In this document: positions 24,329 through 32,750 of the stretch, in pieces
How positions within the stretch are numbered: position 1 is the first letter of the stretch
Layout of the letters: each line of letters starts with the position of its first letter
From: Amycolatopsis balhimycina FH 1894
Lineage (GTDB): Bacteria > Actinomycetota > Actinomycetes > Mycobacteriales > Pseudonocardiaceae
DNA: 64,000 bases
Assembly: GCF_000384295.1 (NCBI RefSeq)
Contig: NZ_KB913037.1
Location: 2,617,948-2,681,947, forward strand
Direction of reading: 5' to 3'
Program-made: the position numbers and the translations under genes
The notes under the pieces: generated by a model
The model's database searches: none
Told to the model about the DNA's origin: nothing
Seen by the model: only the letters and a program-made list of their open reading frames with translations

Positions 24329-25128
24329 ACGCGTTCGCGAAGGGCATCTCGGACGGCAGCGTCGTCACGTGGCGCAACCTGATGAACGTCCGCCGCAACC
24401 CGGACTGGCTGATGGCGGCGACCCTGCAGCCGATCATGTTCGTGCTGCTGTTCGCCTACGTCTTCGGCAACGCGATCGGCGGCGAAGCGGGCGGCGCGGC
24501 CTACCGCGAGTTCCTCATCGCCGGGATCTTCGCCCAGACGGTGGCGTTCAACTCGGCGTTCACCGTCATCGGCTTCGCCAACGACCTGCAGAAGGGCATC
24601 ATCGACCGGTTCCGCTCGCTGCCGATGTCCCGGATCGCGGTGGTCCTCGGCCGCACGACGTCGGACCTGGTCGTCAGCGTCGTGGCGCTGATCGTGATGT
24701 CGTTGTGCGGGCTGCTCGTCGGCTGGCGGATCCGCGGCAGCTTCGCGGACGCGGTGCTCGGCTACCTGGTGATGCTGATGTTCGCCTGGGCGCTGTCGTG
24801 GGTCGGCGCGCTGATCGGCCTCGCGGCGCGCAGTGTCGAGGTCGCCCAGAGCGCCGGGCTGATCTGGATGTTCCCGCTGAGCTTCATCTCCTCGGCGTTC
24901 GTCCCGACCCAGACGCTGCCGCCGTTCCTCAAGGCGATCGCGGACTGGAACCCGTTCACCGCGGTGATCAACGCGACGCGTGACCTGTTCGGCAACCGGT
25001 TCGGGGCGCCGCCGACGGGCTGGCCGGCGGAGAACGCGGCGCTGTACGCGATCCTGTGCTGCCTGGCGATCATCGCGATCTTCGCCCCGCTCGCCACGGC
25101 CCGCTACCGCCGCGTGGCGAGCAAGTAG
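24325..25128 (+). CDS. ABC transporter permease (DrrB/ABC-2 type)
   Basis: The 267-aa integral membrane protein has six hydrophobic segments (for example LQPIMFVLLFAYVFGNAIGG and WALSWVGALIGLAARS) and the ABC-2 region QSAGLIWMFPLSFISSAFVP near NPFTAVINATRDLFGN. It pairs with the overlapping DrrA-type ATPase to form an exporter; the substrate is unknown. Start GTG at 24325. A long hairpin follows the stop. Confidence 0.9.
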   Translation: MNAFAKGISDGSVVTWRNLMNVRRNPDWLMAATLQPIMFVLLFAYVFGNAIGGEAGGAAYREFLIAGIFAQTVAFNSAFTVIGFANDLQKGIIDRFRSLPMSRIAVVLGRTTSDLVVSVVALIVMSLCGLLVGWRIRGSFADAVLGYLVMLMFAWALSWVGALIGLAARSVEVAQSAGLIWMFPLSFISSAFVPTQTLPPFLKAIADWNPFTAVINATRDLFGNRFGAPPTGWPAENAALYAILCCLAIIAIFAPLATARYRRVASK

Positions 25129-25142
25129 CACACCACCAGCTC

Positions 25143-25201
25143 GGGTCCGTGAATGGCACATTGAGGGACTCTAAGTCCCTCAATGTGCCATTCACGGACC
25201 C
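25143..25201. terminator. 28-bp perfect hairpin repeat (family with 51121 and 41805)
   Basis: The left arm 25143-25170 (GGGTCCGTGAATGGCACATT...) is the exact complement of 25174-25201, with a CTA loop. It lies between convergent genes and probably terminates both. A near-identical element stands at 51121-51179 and a sequence-diverged one at 41805-41859. Confidence 0.8.
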
Positions 25202-25210
25202 GGGAACGCG

Positions 25211-25627
25211 TCAGTCCTCTTCGGACAGTTCCACGATCGGGATCACGCGTTTGGCTTGGCGCGCTTTGGCCAGGTGGTCGGCCAGGAACGGGTAGTGCTC
25301 CTCCAGCTCCGTCCACGTCCGCACGTAGTCCGCGCCCAGCAGCGGCAATGCCTCGGCCTCGAACTTCCGGTCGGCCACCTCCACGGTGACCCGCGGATCG
25401 GCCTCGAGGTTCAGGTACCAGTCCGGGTGCTTCGGCGCGCCGATGTTCGAGGCCACCACCAGCAGCCGGTCGCCGTCGCGGTGGACCATCATCGGGACCG
25501 TGCGCGGCTCGCCCGTGGTCCGGCCCGTCGTGGTGAGCAGCACCAGCCGCTCCCGGTGCATGCCGTCCACCTCGCCGCCCGCGCGGAACTGCTCGATCAC
25601 CCGGCGGTTGGTCTCCTGGACGTCCAT
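25211..25627 (-). CDS. F420-type deazaflavin-dependent nitroreductase family protein
   Basis: The 138-aa protein shows RLVLLTTTGRTTGEPRTVPM and LLVVASNIGAPKHPDWYLNL, the hallmarks of the DDN-like F420H2-dependent quinone/nitroreductase family of actinobacteria. It likely transfers hydride from F420H2 to quinones or other oxidants at the membrane. It lies 2 bp downstream of the DUF6069 gene on the same strand, so the two are cotranscribed. Confidence 0.87.
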   Translation of the reverse strand: MDVQETNRRVIEQFRAGGEVDGMHRERLVLLTTTGRTTGEPRTVPMMVHRDGDRLLVVASNIGAPKHPDWYLNLEADPRVTVEVADRKFEAEALPLLGADYVRTWTELEEHYPFLADHLAKARQAKRVIPIVELSEED

Positions 25628-25629
25628 GG

Positions 25630-26172
25630 TCACCGGTCGTAGTAACGCGTCGGCGGGTCCTGCTGTTGCGGGTACTGCCGGGTCGGCGGCGGCGCGGTGT
25701 TCTGCCGGCTGCGACGGCGGTGCAGCGTCCGGGCGCTGGCCGCCATGCTGTTCACGACCGCGGCGATGACCAGCCCGATCACCAGGTTGATCACGGCCGT
25801 CGCGATCTTCGCGCTCGGCGCGACCGTGAGGGTCAGCGGCAGCACCACCGCGATGAGTGTGACGAGCACCATGATCCAGCCGAAGAACTGGGACGGCGCC
25901 GGCGTGGCGACGCTGAGCAGGTGCATCAGCCCGGTGGCGAGCAGGGCCACCGCGGCGGCGACCAGCGCGTACGTCGTGGTGCTCGCGTTGCCCCAGACGC
26001 CCTCGCCTTTTGGGGCGAGCACTTCGACCTCGAAGATCCCGCGGGCGATCAGCAGCCCGACCACCGCGAGCAGGGCCGCGACCACCGCCGTCGCCACGCC
26101 GCCCGCCCACAGCCGGCGCGCGTCGATCCCCGGGCGGACGTCCGGGGGCTGGTTCCCGTAATAGTCGGCCAT
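25630..26172 (-). CDS. membrane protein (DUF6069-like)
   Basis: The 180-aa protein has four hydrophobic segments: VATAVVAALLAVVGLLIARG, TTYALVAAAVALLATGLMHL, FFGWIMVLVTLIAVVLPLTL and AVINLVIGLVIAAVVNSMAA. The cytosolic tail is basic and proline-rich. It resembles DUF6069 proteins. The start at 26172 gives MADYYGNQPP. It is the first gene of an operon with the F420-type reductase; the functional link is unknown. Confidence 0.75.
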   Translation of the reverse strand: MADYYGNQPPDVRPGIDARRLWAGGVATAVVAALLAVVGLLIARGIFEVEVLAPKGEGVWGNASTTTYALVAAAVALLATGLMHLLSVATPAPSQFFGWIMVLVTLIAVVLPLTLTVAPSAKIATAVINLVIGLVIAAVVNSMAASARTLHRRRSRQNTAPPPTRQYPQQQDPPTRYYDR

Positions 26173-26277
26173 CAGAGCCTTCCCTAGGTCGGCTGCGCCT
26201 CTCCCCCCGATTGTCCCCCGTTTCGGCCCCGGCCGCGATTTGCGCTGGAGTGCACTCCAGCTCGTAACGTCGGGGAC

Positions 26278-27244
26278 ATGACTTCCGCACAGCACAAGAT
26301 CGGCTCGGGTTTCGGCGCCACCACCACGGCCGCCGAAGCCGTCGCGGGCATCGACCTCACCGGCAAGCTCGCCGTCGTCACCGGCGGCTACTCCGGGATC
26401 GGCCTCGAAACCACCCGCGCGCTCATCGGCGCCGGCGCCCACGTCGTCGTCCCGGCCCGCCGCCGCGCGACGGCCGAAGAAGCGCTGGCCGGCCTCGAGA
26501 ACGTCGAGGTGGACGAGCTGGACCTCGGTGACCTCGAAAGTGTCCGCGCCTTCGCCGAGCGCTTCCTGGCGACCGGACGGCGGATCGACCTCCTCATCGC
26601 CAACGCGGGCATCATGGCCCTGCCCCGAAACCCGCGTGGGCCCGGGCTGGGAGGCCCAGTTCGCCACCAACCACCTCGGCCACTTCGCGCTGGTGAACCG
26701 GCTGTGGCCGGCGGTCGCCGACGGTGCGCGCGTGGTTTCGCTGTCCTCACGCGGCCACCACTACGCACCGATCCGCTGGGACGACGTCCAGTTCGAGAAC
26801 GGCTACGAAAAGTGGCAGGCCTACGGACAGGCCAAGACCGCCAACGCGCTCTTCGCCGTCCGCCTGGACGAACTCGGCGCCGAAAAGGGCGTCCACGCGT
26901 TCGCGCTGCACCCCGGCGGCATCATGACGCCGCTGCAGCGGCACCTGCCGCGGGAGGAAATGATCGAACGCGGCTGGATCGACGAAGCCGGGAACTACCT
27001 GGTGGAGTTCAAGACCCCCGAGCAGGGCGCCGCGACCACGGTCTGGGCGGCGACGTCGCCGCAGCTGGCCGGGCTCGGCGGGCTGTACCTGGAGGACTGT
27101 GACGTCGCCGAGCTCGCGCCGGCCGACGCCGAGGGCCTCGCCGCCTCCGGTGTCCGCCGGTACGCCGTCGACCGCGAGGAGGCCGCGCGCCTGTGGACAC
27201 TGTCGGCGCAGCTCACCGGCGTGGACGCGTTCGCCGGGCGGTGA
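26278..27244 (+). pseudogene. short-chain dehydrogenase with a +1 frameshift
   Basis: The first part (from ATG 26278) has TGGYSGIG, DLLIANAGIMALPR and reads in one frame. The rest, with NHLGHFALVNRLWPAV, SLSSRGHH, the catalytic YGQAK and the C-terminus ending DAFAGR, is in another frame. Removing one C from the CCCC run at 26623-26626 joins them into a full SDR of about 320 aa. The break is either a real inactivating insertion or a sequencing error. Downstream coding quality is intact, which favours a recent event or an error. Confidence 0.8.
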
Positions 27245-27292
27245 TCGCGCCCTGGATGTCACATCGTTGGGTGTCCGGACGATACTCTTTTC

Positions 27293-29014
27293 GTGATCTT
27301 CCGACGTTTGCCGTTCACGGGGCCGGGGTACTTGGCGCCCGTGGCCGACGAAGCCGGTAGAACGGAGCGCCCGCCGACGGACGACGTCACCTGCGGGCGC
27401 TACGCCTTGGGCGAGTTCACGATCACGCCGCGCCGGGCCCTCGACGACGAGCGGCCGCCCGGGTTGCTGGCCGGGCGGTACGAGGTCGGGCGCCTGATCG
27501 GCAGCGGCGCCACGGCCCGCGTCTACCGGGCTTTCGACGTGCGGCTCGCCCGCGAGGTCGCCGTCAAGATCTACGACCGGGACGCGGTGGCCCTCGACCA
27601 GCGCCGCCGGCTGCGCGAGATGACCATCCAGGGCAGCATCAGCCACCCCGGCGTGGTGGCGCTGCTCGACAGCGGCACCGAAAGCGGCCGGACCTACCTG
27701 GTCATGCAGCTCGTCGAGGGCGAGAACGTGGCGGAGCGGCTGCTCGGCGGGCCGATGCCGCTGGCGGAGGTGACGGCGCTGGCCGGCGGGCTCGCCGAGG
27801 CGCTGGCCCACGTGCACGCGCTGCGGGTCGTGCACCGGGACCTGAAGCCCGCCAACGTGTTCCTGTCCGCGGACGGTCCCCTGATCGGCGACTTCGGCAT
27901 CGCGCACGCCCTCGACGCCACCCACATCACCGGCACGGGCCTGATCCCGGGCACCGCCGCCTACCTGGCGCCGGAGCAGGTTTCCGGCGAGCCGGCGGGC
28001 CCGCCCGCGGACGTCTACGCCCTCGGCCTGATCCTGCTGGAGTGCCTGACCGGCGAACGGGAGTACCCGGGCACGATGGTCGAGGCGGCCATGGCGCGGC
28101 TGACCCGCCCGCCCCGGATCCCGGAGGACGTGCCCCCGTCCCTCGCGCACGCCCTGCGCCGGATGACGCAACGGGAACCCGCCGATCGGCCCACCGCCGC
28201 GGAAGTGGCCGGGCTGCTCGACTCGCCGCCGCCGGACGCACCCGAGCTTCGCCCGGTGTGGCGTCGCCAGGCCGCCGATGGCGCGCTTCCCCCCGACCCG
28301 GCAGCGGCAGCCGGCGCCGCACTCCCTCGCGACCTGGCAGCCGCCGACACCGCATTCCGTCACGACCCGGCAGCCGCACCCAACACCGCACACCCCCGCG
28401 ATCCGGCAGCCGCCGGCGTCGCACACCCCCGCGACCCGGCGAACGGCCCGGGCGCCGCGCTGCCCGGTGACCGGGCAGCCGCCGCCAACAGCGCGCACCC
28501 CCGCCACCCCGCAGCCGGCGTCCCCTCGAGCCCCAGTCCCATGCCCCGCGGCGGGCTCGCCGCGGACCGGGCGCACGACCACGCTCCGGCGACGAAAACG
28601 TTTGCGGTCCCCGGCCCGGCAGGCTCCCTCGCAGCGCCCGCCGGCAATCCGGCACGCCGCCGGCTCGCCGCCGCTGCCGGGTTGACCGCCGCCGCGGTCG
28701 CCGTCGTTTCCGCGATGCTGCTGGTCGAGCAGGAAACCGGGACCGGCACCCCGGCCCAGCCTCCGGCGGCGAACTCGCCGGCGGCCACTTCCCCGCCTTC
28801 GTCGTCCGCTCCCCCTGCCGAATCCGGGAACCCGGCGCCGCGAACCGGGTCCGTGAACGTCGTGCCGCAACCGCGCGGGAGTGCCTCGGCTTCGCCGGAA
28901 CCCGTCGCGGTGACGCACGAAACCCCGTCGTCGCCGGAACAGACGTCGAAGACGGGCAAGCCCGAGAAGACCGAGCCGCCCGGCAAGGGCAAAGGCAAGG
29001 GCCACGACTCCTGA
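27293..29014 (+). CDS. receptor-like Ser/Thr protein kinase (PASTA-less)
   Basis: The 573-aa protein has a Hanks-type kinase domain from about residue 62 to 310: GSGATARVYRAF (glycine loop), REVAVKIY (Lys), VVHRDLKPANVFL (catalytic Asp), GDFGIAHALD (DFG) and the APEQV segment. A long Ala/Pro/His-rich linker with repeated AAAxxxxHPRDPA-like units follows, then one membrane helix (LTAAAVAVVSAMLLVEQ) and a Pro/Ser/Lys-rich outside tail with no recognisable sensor domain. The start is GTG 27293; a GTG at 27341 is possible. No substrate gene is apparent. Confidence 0.9.
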   Translation: MIFRRLPFTGPGYLAPVADEAGRTERPPTDDVTCGRYALGEFTITPRRALDDERPPGLLAGRYEVGRLIGSGATARVYRAFDVRLAREVAVKIYDRDAVALDQRRRLREMTIQGSISHPGVVALLDSGTESGRTYLVMQLVEGENVAERLLGGPMPLAEVTALAGGLAEALAHVHALRVVHRDLKPANVFLSADGPLIGDFGIAHALDATHITGTGLIPGTAAYLAPEQVSGEPAGPPADVYALGLILLECLTGEREYPGTMVEAAMARLTRPPRIPEDVPPSLAHALRRMTQREPADRPTAAEVAGLLDSPPPDAPELRPVWRRQAADGALPPDPAAAAGAALPRDLAAADTAFRHDPAAAPNTAHPRDPAAAGVAHPRDPANGPGAALPGDRAAAANSAHPRHPAAGVPSSPSPMPRGGLAADRAHDHAPATKTFAVPGPAGSLAAPAGNPARRRLAAAAGLTAAAVAVVSAMLLVEQETGTGTPAQPPAANSPAATSPPSSSAPPAESGNPAPRTGSVNVVPQPRGSASASPEPVAVTHETPSSPEQTSKTGKPEKTEPPGKGKGKGHDS

Positions 29015-29260
29015 ACCCGTGAGTGGGGACCTCCGGCGGGCGGATCCGGGTCCAACGGCCCTGGTGCGGGAAAACTCTCCGAAATAGGCGCGGACGCACA
29101 TTCATTCGATTTCGTGAATTCGGCCTCGAAGCAATAACGAGCGGTAACCGGAGCCCGGTTCGGCCCGACACACTCCACGTGCCGTCCGCGCCTCTTCGGC
29201 GCCGGCGCCGCCGCCGGGAATCCCGTCCCGGGCGGTCCGACGACATTTCCGGAGGTCTGG

Positions 29261-29569
29261 ATGAGTGTCCACGCTGCCCTCGCGCGGCCGATCGGCACAT
29301 CGCGCGGCAGGCACGCCAAGCCCCGTCCCGCGTGGCCGCGGGTCGCCGGCCGGGCAGTCTTCCTGCTTTCCGCACTGATCGCGGGCGTGGCGGTCGTCGG
29401 CGCCGGGTGGCCGCCGGTGCTGCTCGTGGTGCCCGCCGCCGCGCTCCTGCTGGTCGTCGCGAGCGCCGCGAAACTGCGGACCGCGGCCGGAAAGATCGAC
29501 AGCATCTTCGCGGACGAACTGACCGGGCGGGACGCAGTTCCCGAAGCCGCCGAGCGCGTCGCGAGCTGA
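29261..29569 (+). CDS. small membrane protein
   Basis: The 102-aa protein starts at ATG 29261 behind GGAGGT. It has a basic N-terminus and two adjacent membrane helices (AVFLLSALIAGVAVVGAGW and PVLLVVPAAALLLVVASAA). The family was not recognised and the function is unknown. Confidence 0.65.
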   Translation: MSVHAALARPIGTSRGRHAKPRPAWPRVAGRAVFLLSALIAGVAVVGAGWPPVLLVVPAAALLLVVASAAKLRTAAGKIDSIFADELTGRDAVPEAAERVAS

Positions 29570-29702
29570 GCAGCGGACGTCGCCGATCCCCTGAGGTTCC
29601 CTCTCCCCACTTAAAGATATAGCCGACCCCGGGACTTGTGGCAAGACCCCGGTGCGGGTCCACAATGCGGGCTCACCATTTTCCGGGCGAGGGGATTCCT
29701 TG

Positions 29703-30911
29703 ATGCGTGTGCTGCTGTCCACGATCGGCTCGAGGGGCGAGGTGCAGCCGGTGGTGGCGCTGGCGTCGGAGCTGCGGGCGCTGGGTCAGGACGTCCGCGT
29801 GTGCGTGCCGCCGGACTTCCGCGAATGGCTCGACGACCTCGGGTTCGACGTCGTACCCATCGGTCCCGAGCTGCGCCGGTTCGGCTCGGCGAGCCGGGTC
29901 CGCCCCAGCGCCGAAGAACTGCGAAAGTCGGCCGAAGACACCGTGTCGACCCAGTTCGAGACGGTCACGGTAGCGGCCGAGGGCTGCGATGTCGTCGTGG
30001 CGGCCGGGGCGCTGCAGTTCGCCGCCCGTTCGGTCGCCGAACGGGCGGGCGCCGGTTATGTCTACGCGAGCTTCTGCCCCATCACGCTCCCGTCGGACCG
30101 CCACGCGCCGCCGCCGATGCCGTGGCGGTCACCGGGGACGACCGACAACCGGGCCCTGTGGCAGGAGGACGCGCACCGCTGGAACCAGCTGTTCGGCGGC
30201 CGGGTCAACGCGTGCCGCGCGGCGAACGGGCTGGCACCGGTGGACGATCTCCAGAGCCACGTCTTCGGCGGCCGGCCCTGGCTCGCCGCCGACGCGGCGC
30301 TGGCCCCGTGGCCCGATCAGGATGACCCGGACGTGATCCGGACGGGTGCCTGGATCTGGCCGGACGAGCGGCCGCTGCCACCCGATCTGGTGGAGTTCCT
30401 CGACACGGGCGAGCCGCCGCTGTACTTCGGGTTCGGCAGCATGCACGCCCCGGCAGAGGTCGCCGAAGTGATGCTCGCGTCGGCGCGGGCCCACGGACGG
30501 CGGGCGATCATCGCGCGCGGGTGGGCGGACCTCGCGGCGGCGGACGGGCACCCGGACTGCTTCGGCATCGGCGAAATCAACCAGCAGCAGCTGTTCAAGC
30601 ACGTCGCGGCGGTCGTCCACCACGGCGGCGCGGGCACGACGACGACCGCGGCCGGCGCCGGCGCACCGCAGGTGGTGGTACCGCAGATGTACGACCAGCA
30701 CTACTTCGCGAGCCGGGTCCGCGACCTGGGCATCGGCGCGGCGACCGAGCCGGGCGTGCCGACGGCCGAAGCGCTGACGGCGGCGCTGGAGGTCGCACTG
30801 CGGCCGGAGGTGGCGGCCCGCGCGCGGGCGTTCGCGGCCAAGGTCCGGCCGGACGGGGCGAGCGTCGCCGCCCGTCACCTGCTGGCCACGGCGCCGCTGA
30901 CGTCCGCCTGA
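29703..30911 (+). CDS. GT1 (UGT/GtfE-like) glycosyltransferase
   Basis: The 402-aa protein has the GT-B pattern of antibiotic and sterol glycosyltransferases: RVLLSTIGSRGEVQPVVALA at the N-terminus and the nucleotide-sugar motif VAAVVHHGGAGTTTTAAGAGA followed by PQMYDQHYFASRV. It transfers a sugar from an activated nucleotide to a small lipophilic acceptor in the cytosol. Similar enzymes decorate glycopeptides or resistance substrates, but no biosynthetic cluster surrounds it. The ATG at 29703 has GAGGGGATT before it. Confidence 0.88.
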   Translation: MRVLLSTIGSRGEVQPVVALASELRALGQDVRVCVPPDFREWLDDLGFDVVPIGPELRRFGSASRVRPSAEELRKSAEDTVSTQFETVTVAAEGCDVVVAAGALQFAARSVAERAGAGYVYASFCPITLPSDRHAPPPMPWRSPGTTDNRALWQEDAHRWNQLFGGRVNACRAANGLAPVDDLQSHVFGGRPWLAADAALAPWPDQDDPDVIRTGAWIWPDERPLPPDLVEFLDTGEPPLYFGFGSMHAPAEVAEVMLASARAHGRRAIIARGWADLAAADGHPDCFGIGEINQQQLFKHVAAVVHHGGAGTTTTAAGAGAPQVVVPQMYDQHYFASRVRDLGIGAATEPGVPTAEALTAALEVALRPEVAARARAFAAKVRPDGASVAARHLLATAPLTSA

Positions 30912-31028
30912 GGCGCCGGGGCGCTGTTCGCCGATGTGGTGAACGGCGCCCCGGCAACGCGAGTTACCTGGCCGGGTCCGGTTCGTCGGGCCGCAGGTCC
31001 AGCCAGTCGCCGTCGCGGGCTTCGCGGA

Positions 31029-31384
31029 TCATCGGGTCACGGCGGCGCAGAGTTCCGGGACGGTGGCCTCGATGTCGTCCCGGAGCACGAAAGCGGCGTC
31101 CTCGTCGTACGGTGTCGGGTCGCGGTCGACGATCACCAGCGTCGCTCCGGCGCGCGCCGGTTCCACCTCCAGCGAACTGCCGATGGCCAGGAACAGCCCG
31201 CCGGCCGCCGCGATGTTCCGGGCGTGCCCGATGACCTCGCCGTCCGGCATCTGTCCAAACAGGACGACGTCGAGCTTCAGGATCCCGCGGTAGCCGGGAT
31301 CCCGGCGGCGGTGGAGATGCCCGCGCCGGTCAGCGCGGCGATCCGCTTGGCGCCGCGGATCCGGTCGATGAGCTTGCCGTCCAT
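31029..31384 (-). pseudogene. sirtuin (NAD-dependent deacylase) remnant
   Basis: From ATG 31384 (complement) the sequence reads MDGKLIDRIRGAKRIAALTG then AGISTAAGIP, the sirtuin NAD-binding start. It then jumps to KLDVVLFGQMPDGEVIGHAR, AIGSSLEVEPA and a normal C-terminus. The middle (zinc ribbon and catalytic His region) is missing and the two parts are out of frame, so this is an internally deleted gene. The terminal TGA overlaps an ATG that opens a 22-codon frame to 30964, probably of no consequence. Confidence 0.8.
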
Positions 31385-31831
31385 GGTGGCGGAGGCCAAC
31401 GGCTCACCCACGGCCGCACCACGGGATTACCGGGCCCGCAGCCGCAACGCCAACGCGGGACACGCCGCTGCCGGCCTCCGCCGCCGGCCAGGTGGGGAGG
31501 CAGGATGACCACCCAAGACCCCGTGTCGTCCCTCCAATCACGCGTGTCGTCCCTCCAATCACGCGTGCTGCCCCTTCAATCACACGAGATGCCCGTCCCG
31601 TCACCCGGATCAGCCGGTTCGTCGGCGGAGGCAGCCCCGTTCACCTGCCCTCCGACCGGCCATTGTGGACACCTACCAAAGAAGGTTGACAGCGGGCAGC
31701 CATTCACCCACTCTTTCCGTTGTCCGCGGGAGGTTTCCTGGTGTTCACGAGCCGGACCACGACACGGCACGCACCGGCCCCCTGCCCTGGGCACCATGAG
31801 GCGTCCCCATCCCGCCCACGCTGGAGGACCC
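31385..31831. other. intergenic region upstream of the phosphoesterase
   Basis: These 447 bp hold no convincing gene. Frames read across the tandem repeat at 31523-31585 give only simple repeats. The last bases before 31832 carry a GGAGGACCC ribosome site for the phosphoesterase. Confidence 0.5.
31523..31585. repeat. three tandem 21-bp units
   Basis: Two exact copies of a 21-bp unit beginning GTGTCGTCCCTCCAATCACG (31523-31543, 31544-31564) are followed by a degenerate third (31565-31585). As 21 is a multiple of three, reading frames pass through. The location in a gap beside a decayed gene suggests a simple intergenic repeat. Confidence 0.8.
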
Positions 31832-32704
31832 ATGATCCGCAAGCGGATCTTCGCCGCCTTCACCGCCGCCCTGGTCACCGCCGGTGCGGTCACCGCCGCC
31901 GTCGTCACCGGAACGGACGAGTCCACCGCGATCCAGCCGACCGCTTCGACCGTGCCGGCGTTCGACCACATCGTCCTGGTGATGTTCGAGAACAAGAAGT
32001 ACTCCTCGATCAACGGCAGTTCCAGCGCCCCCTACTTCAACTCCCTCGCCTCGCAGAGCGCGAAGTTCACGAACTCCTTCGCGATCACCCACCCGAGCCA
32101 GCCCAACTACGTCGCCCTCTTCTCCGGCGCGACGCAGGGCGTCACCGACGACAGCTGCCCGGCCAACCTCGGCGCGAAGGCCAACCTCGGCCGGCAGCTG
32201 ATCGACGCCGGCAAGACCTTCACGGGCTACTCCGAGGCCATGCCGTCGGACGGCTACACCGGCTGCTCCAGCGGCACCTACCGGCGCAAGCACAACAGCT
32301 GGGTCGACTTCTCGAACGTCCCGGCGGCGAGCAACCTCCGCTACTCGAGCTTCCCCGGCGACTTCACCCAGCTGCCGACCGTTTCGTTCGTTACGCCCGA
32401 TATGTGCAACGACATGCACGACTGCAGCATCGGCACCGGCGACACCTGGCTGAAGAACCACCTCGACGCCTACGCCCAGTGGGCCAAGACGCACAACAGC
32501 CTGCTGATCGTCACCTTCGACGAGGACAGCGGCACGTCGGTCAACCAGATCTTCACGACGTTCACCGGTGCGGGAGTCAAGGTCGGCAGCTACAGCGAGT
32601 CGATCAACCACTACACCGTGCTGCGCACGATCGAGGCGTCCTACGGCCTGCCGGGCATCGGCGGCGCCGCGAGCAAGTCGCCGATCCTCGACGCCTGGCA
32701 GTAA
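31832..32704 (+). CDS. secreted phosphoesterase/acid phosphatase-like protein
   Basis: The 290-aa protein has a signal sequence (IFAAFTAALVTAGAVTAAVV) and the phosphoesterase-family start HIVLVMFENKKYSS. PNYVALFSGA and LLIVTFDEDSGTSVNQIFT, with the likely metal-binding acidic residues, follow. It belongs to the phospholipase C/acid phosphatase-like group that scavenges phosphate from esters outside the cell. The ATG at 31832 is supported by GGAGGACCC. The MFS gene starts 46 bp downstream. Confidence 0.85.
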   Translation: MIRKRIFAAFTAALVTAGAVTAAVVTGTDESTAIQPTASTVPAFDHIVLVMFENKKYSSINGSSSAPYFNSLASQSAKFTNSFAITHPSQPNYVALFSGATQGVTDDSCPANLGAKANLGRQLIDAGKTFTGYSEAMPSDGYTGCSSGTYRRKHNSWVDFSNVPAASNLRYSSFPGDFTQLPTVSFVTPDMCNDMHDCSIGTGDTWLKNHLDAYAQWAKTHNSLLIVTFDEDSGTSVNQIFTTFTGAGVKVGSYSESINHYTVLRTIEASYGLPGIGGAASKSPILDAWQ

Positions 32705-32750
32705 CCACGTGTACCTGTCCACCATCGGCCGCCGAGAGCATGCTGGGGCG

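Noticed and set aside
28278..28550. Repeated Ala/Pro/His units in the kinase linker considered as a CRISPR or tandem repeat
   Set aside because: The DNA units are imperfect and in frame. They encode a low-complexity linker with no spacers of constant length.
26747..29101. A 784-codon minus-strand frame opposite the kinase
   Set aside because: It lies antisense to a clear kinase with all motifs intact. The frame is open only because of high GC content.
31404..31604. A 66-codon minus-strand frame with VIGGTTR repeats
   Set aside because: It is simply a translation of the tandem 21-bp repeat with no ribosome site or conserved ends.
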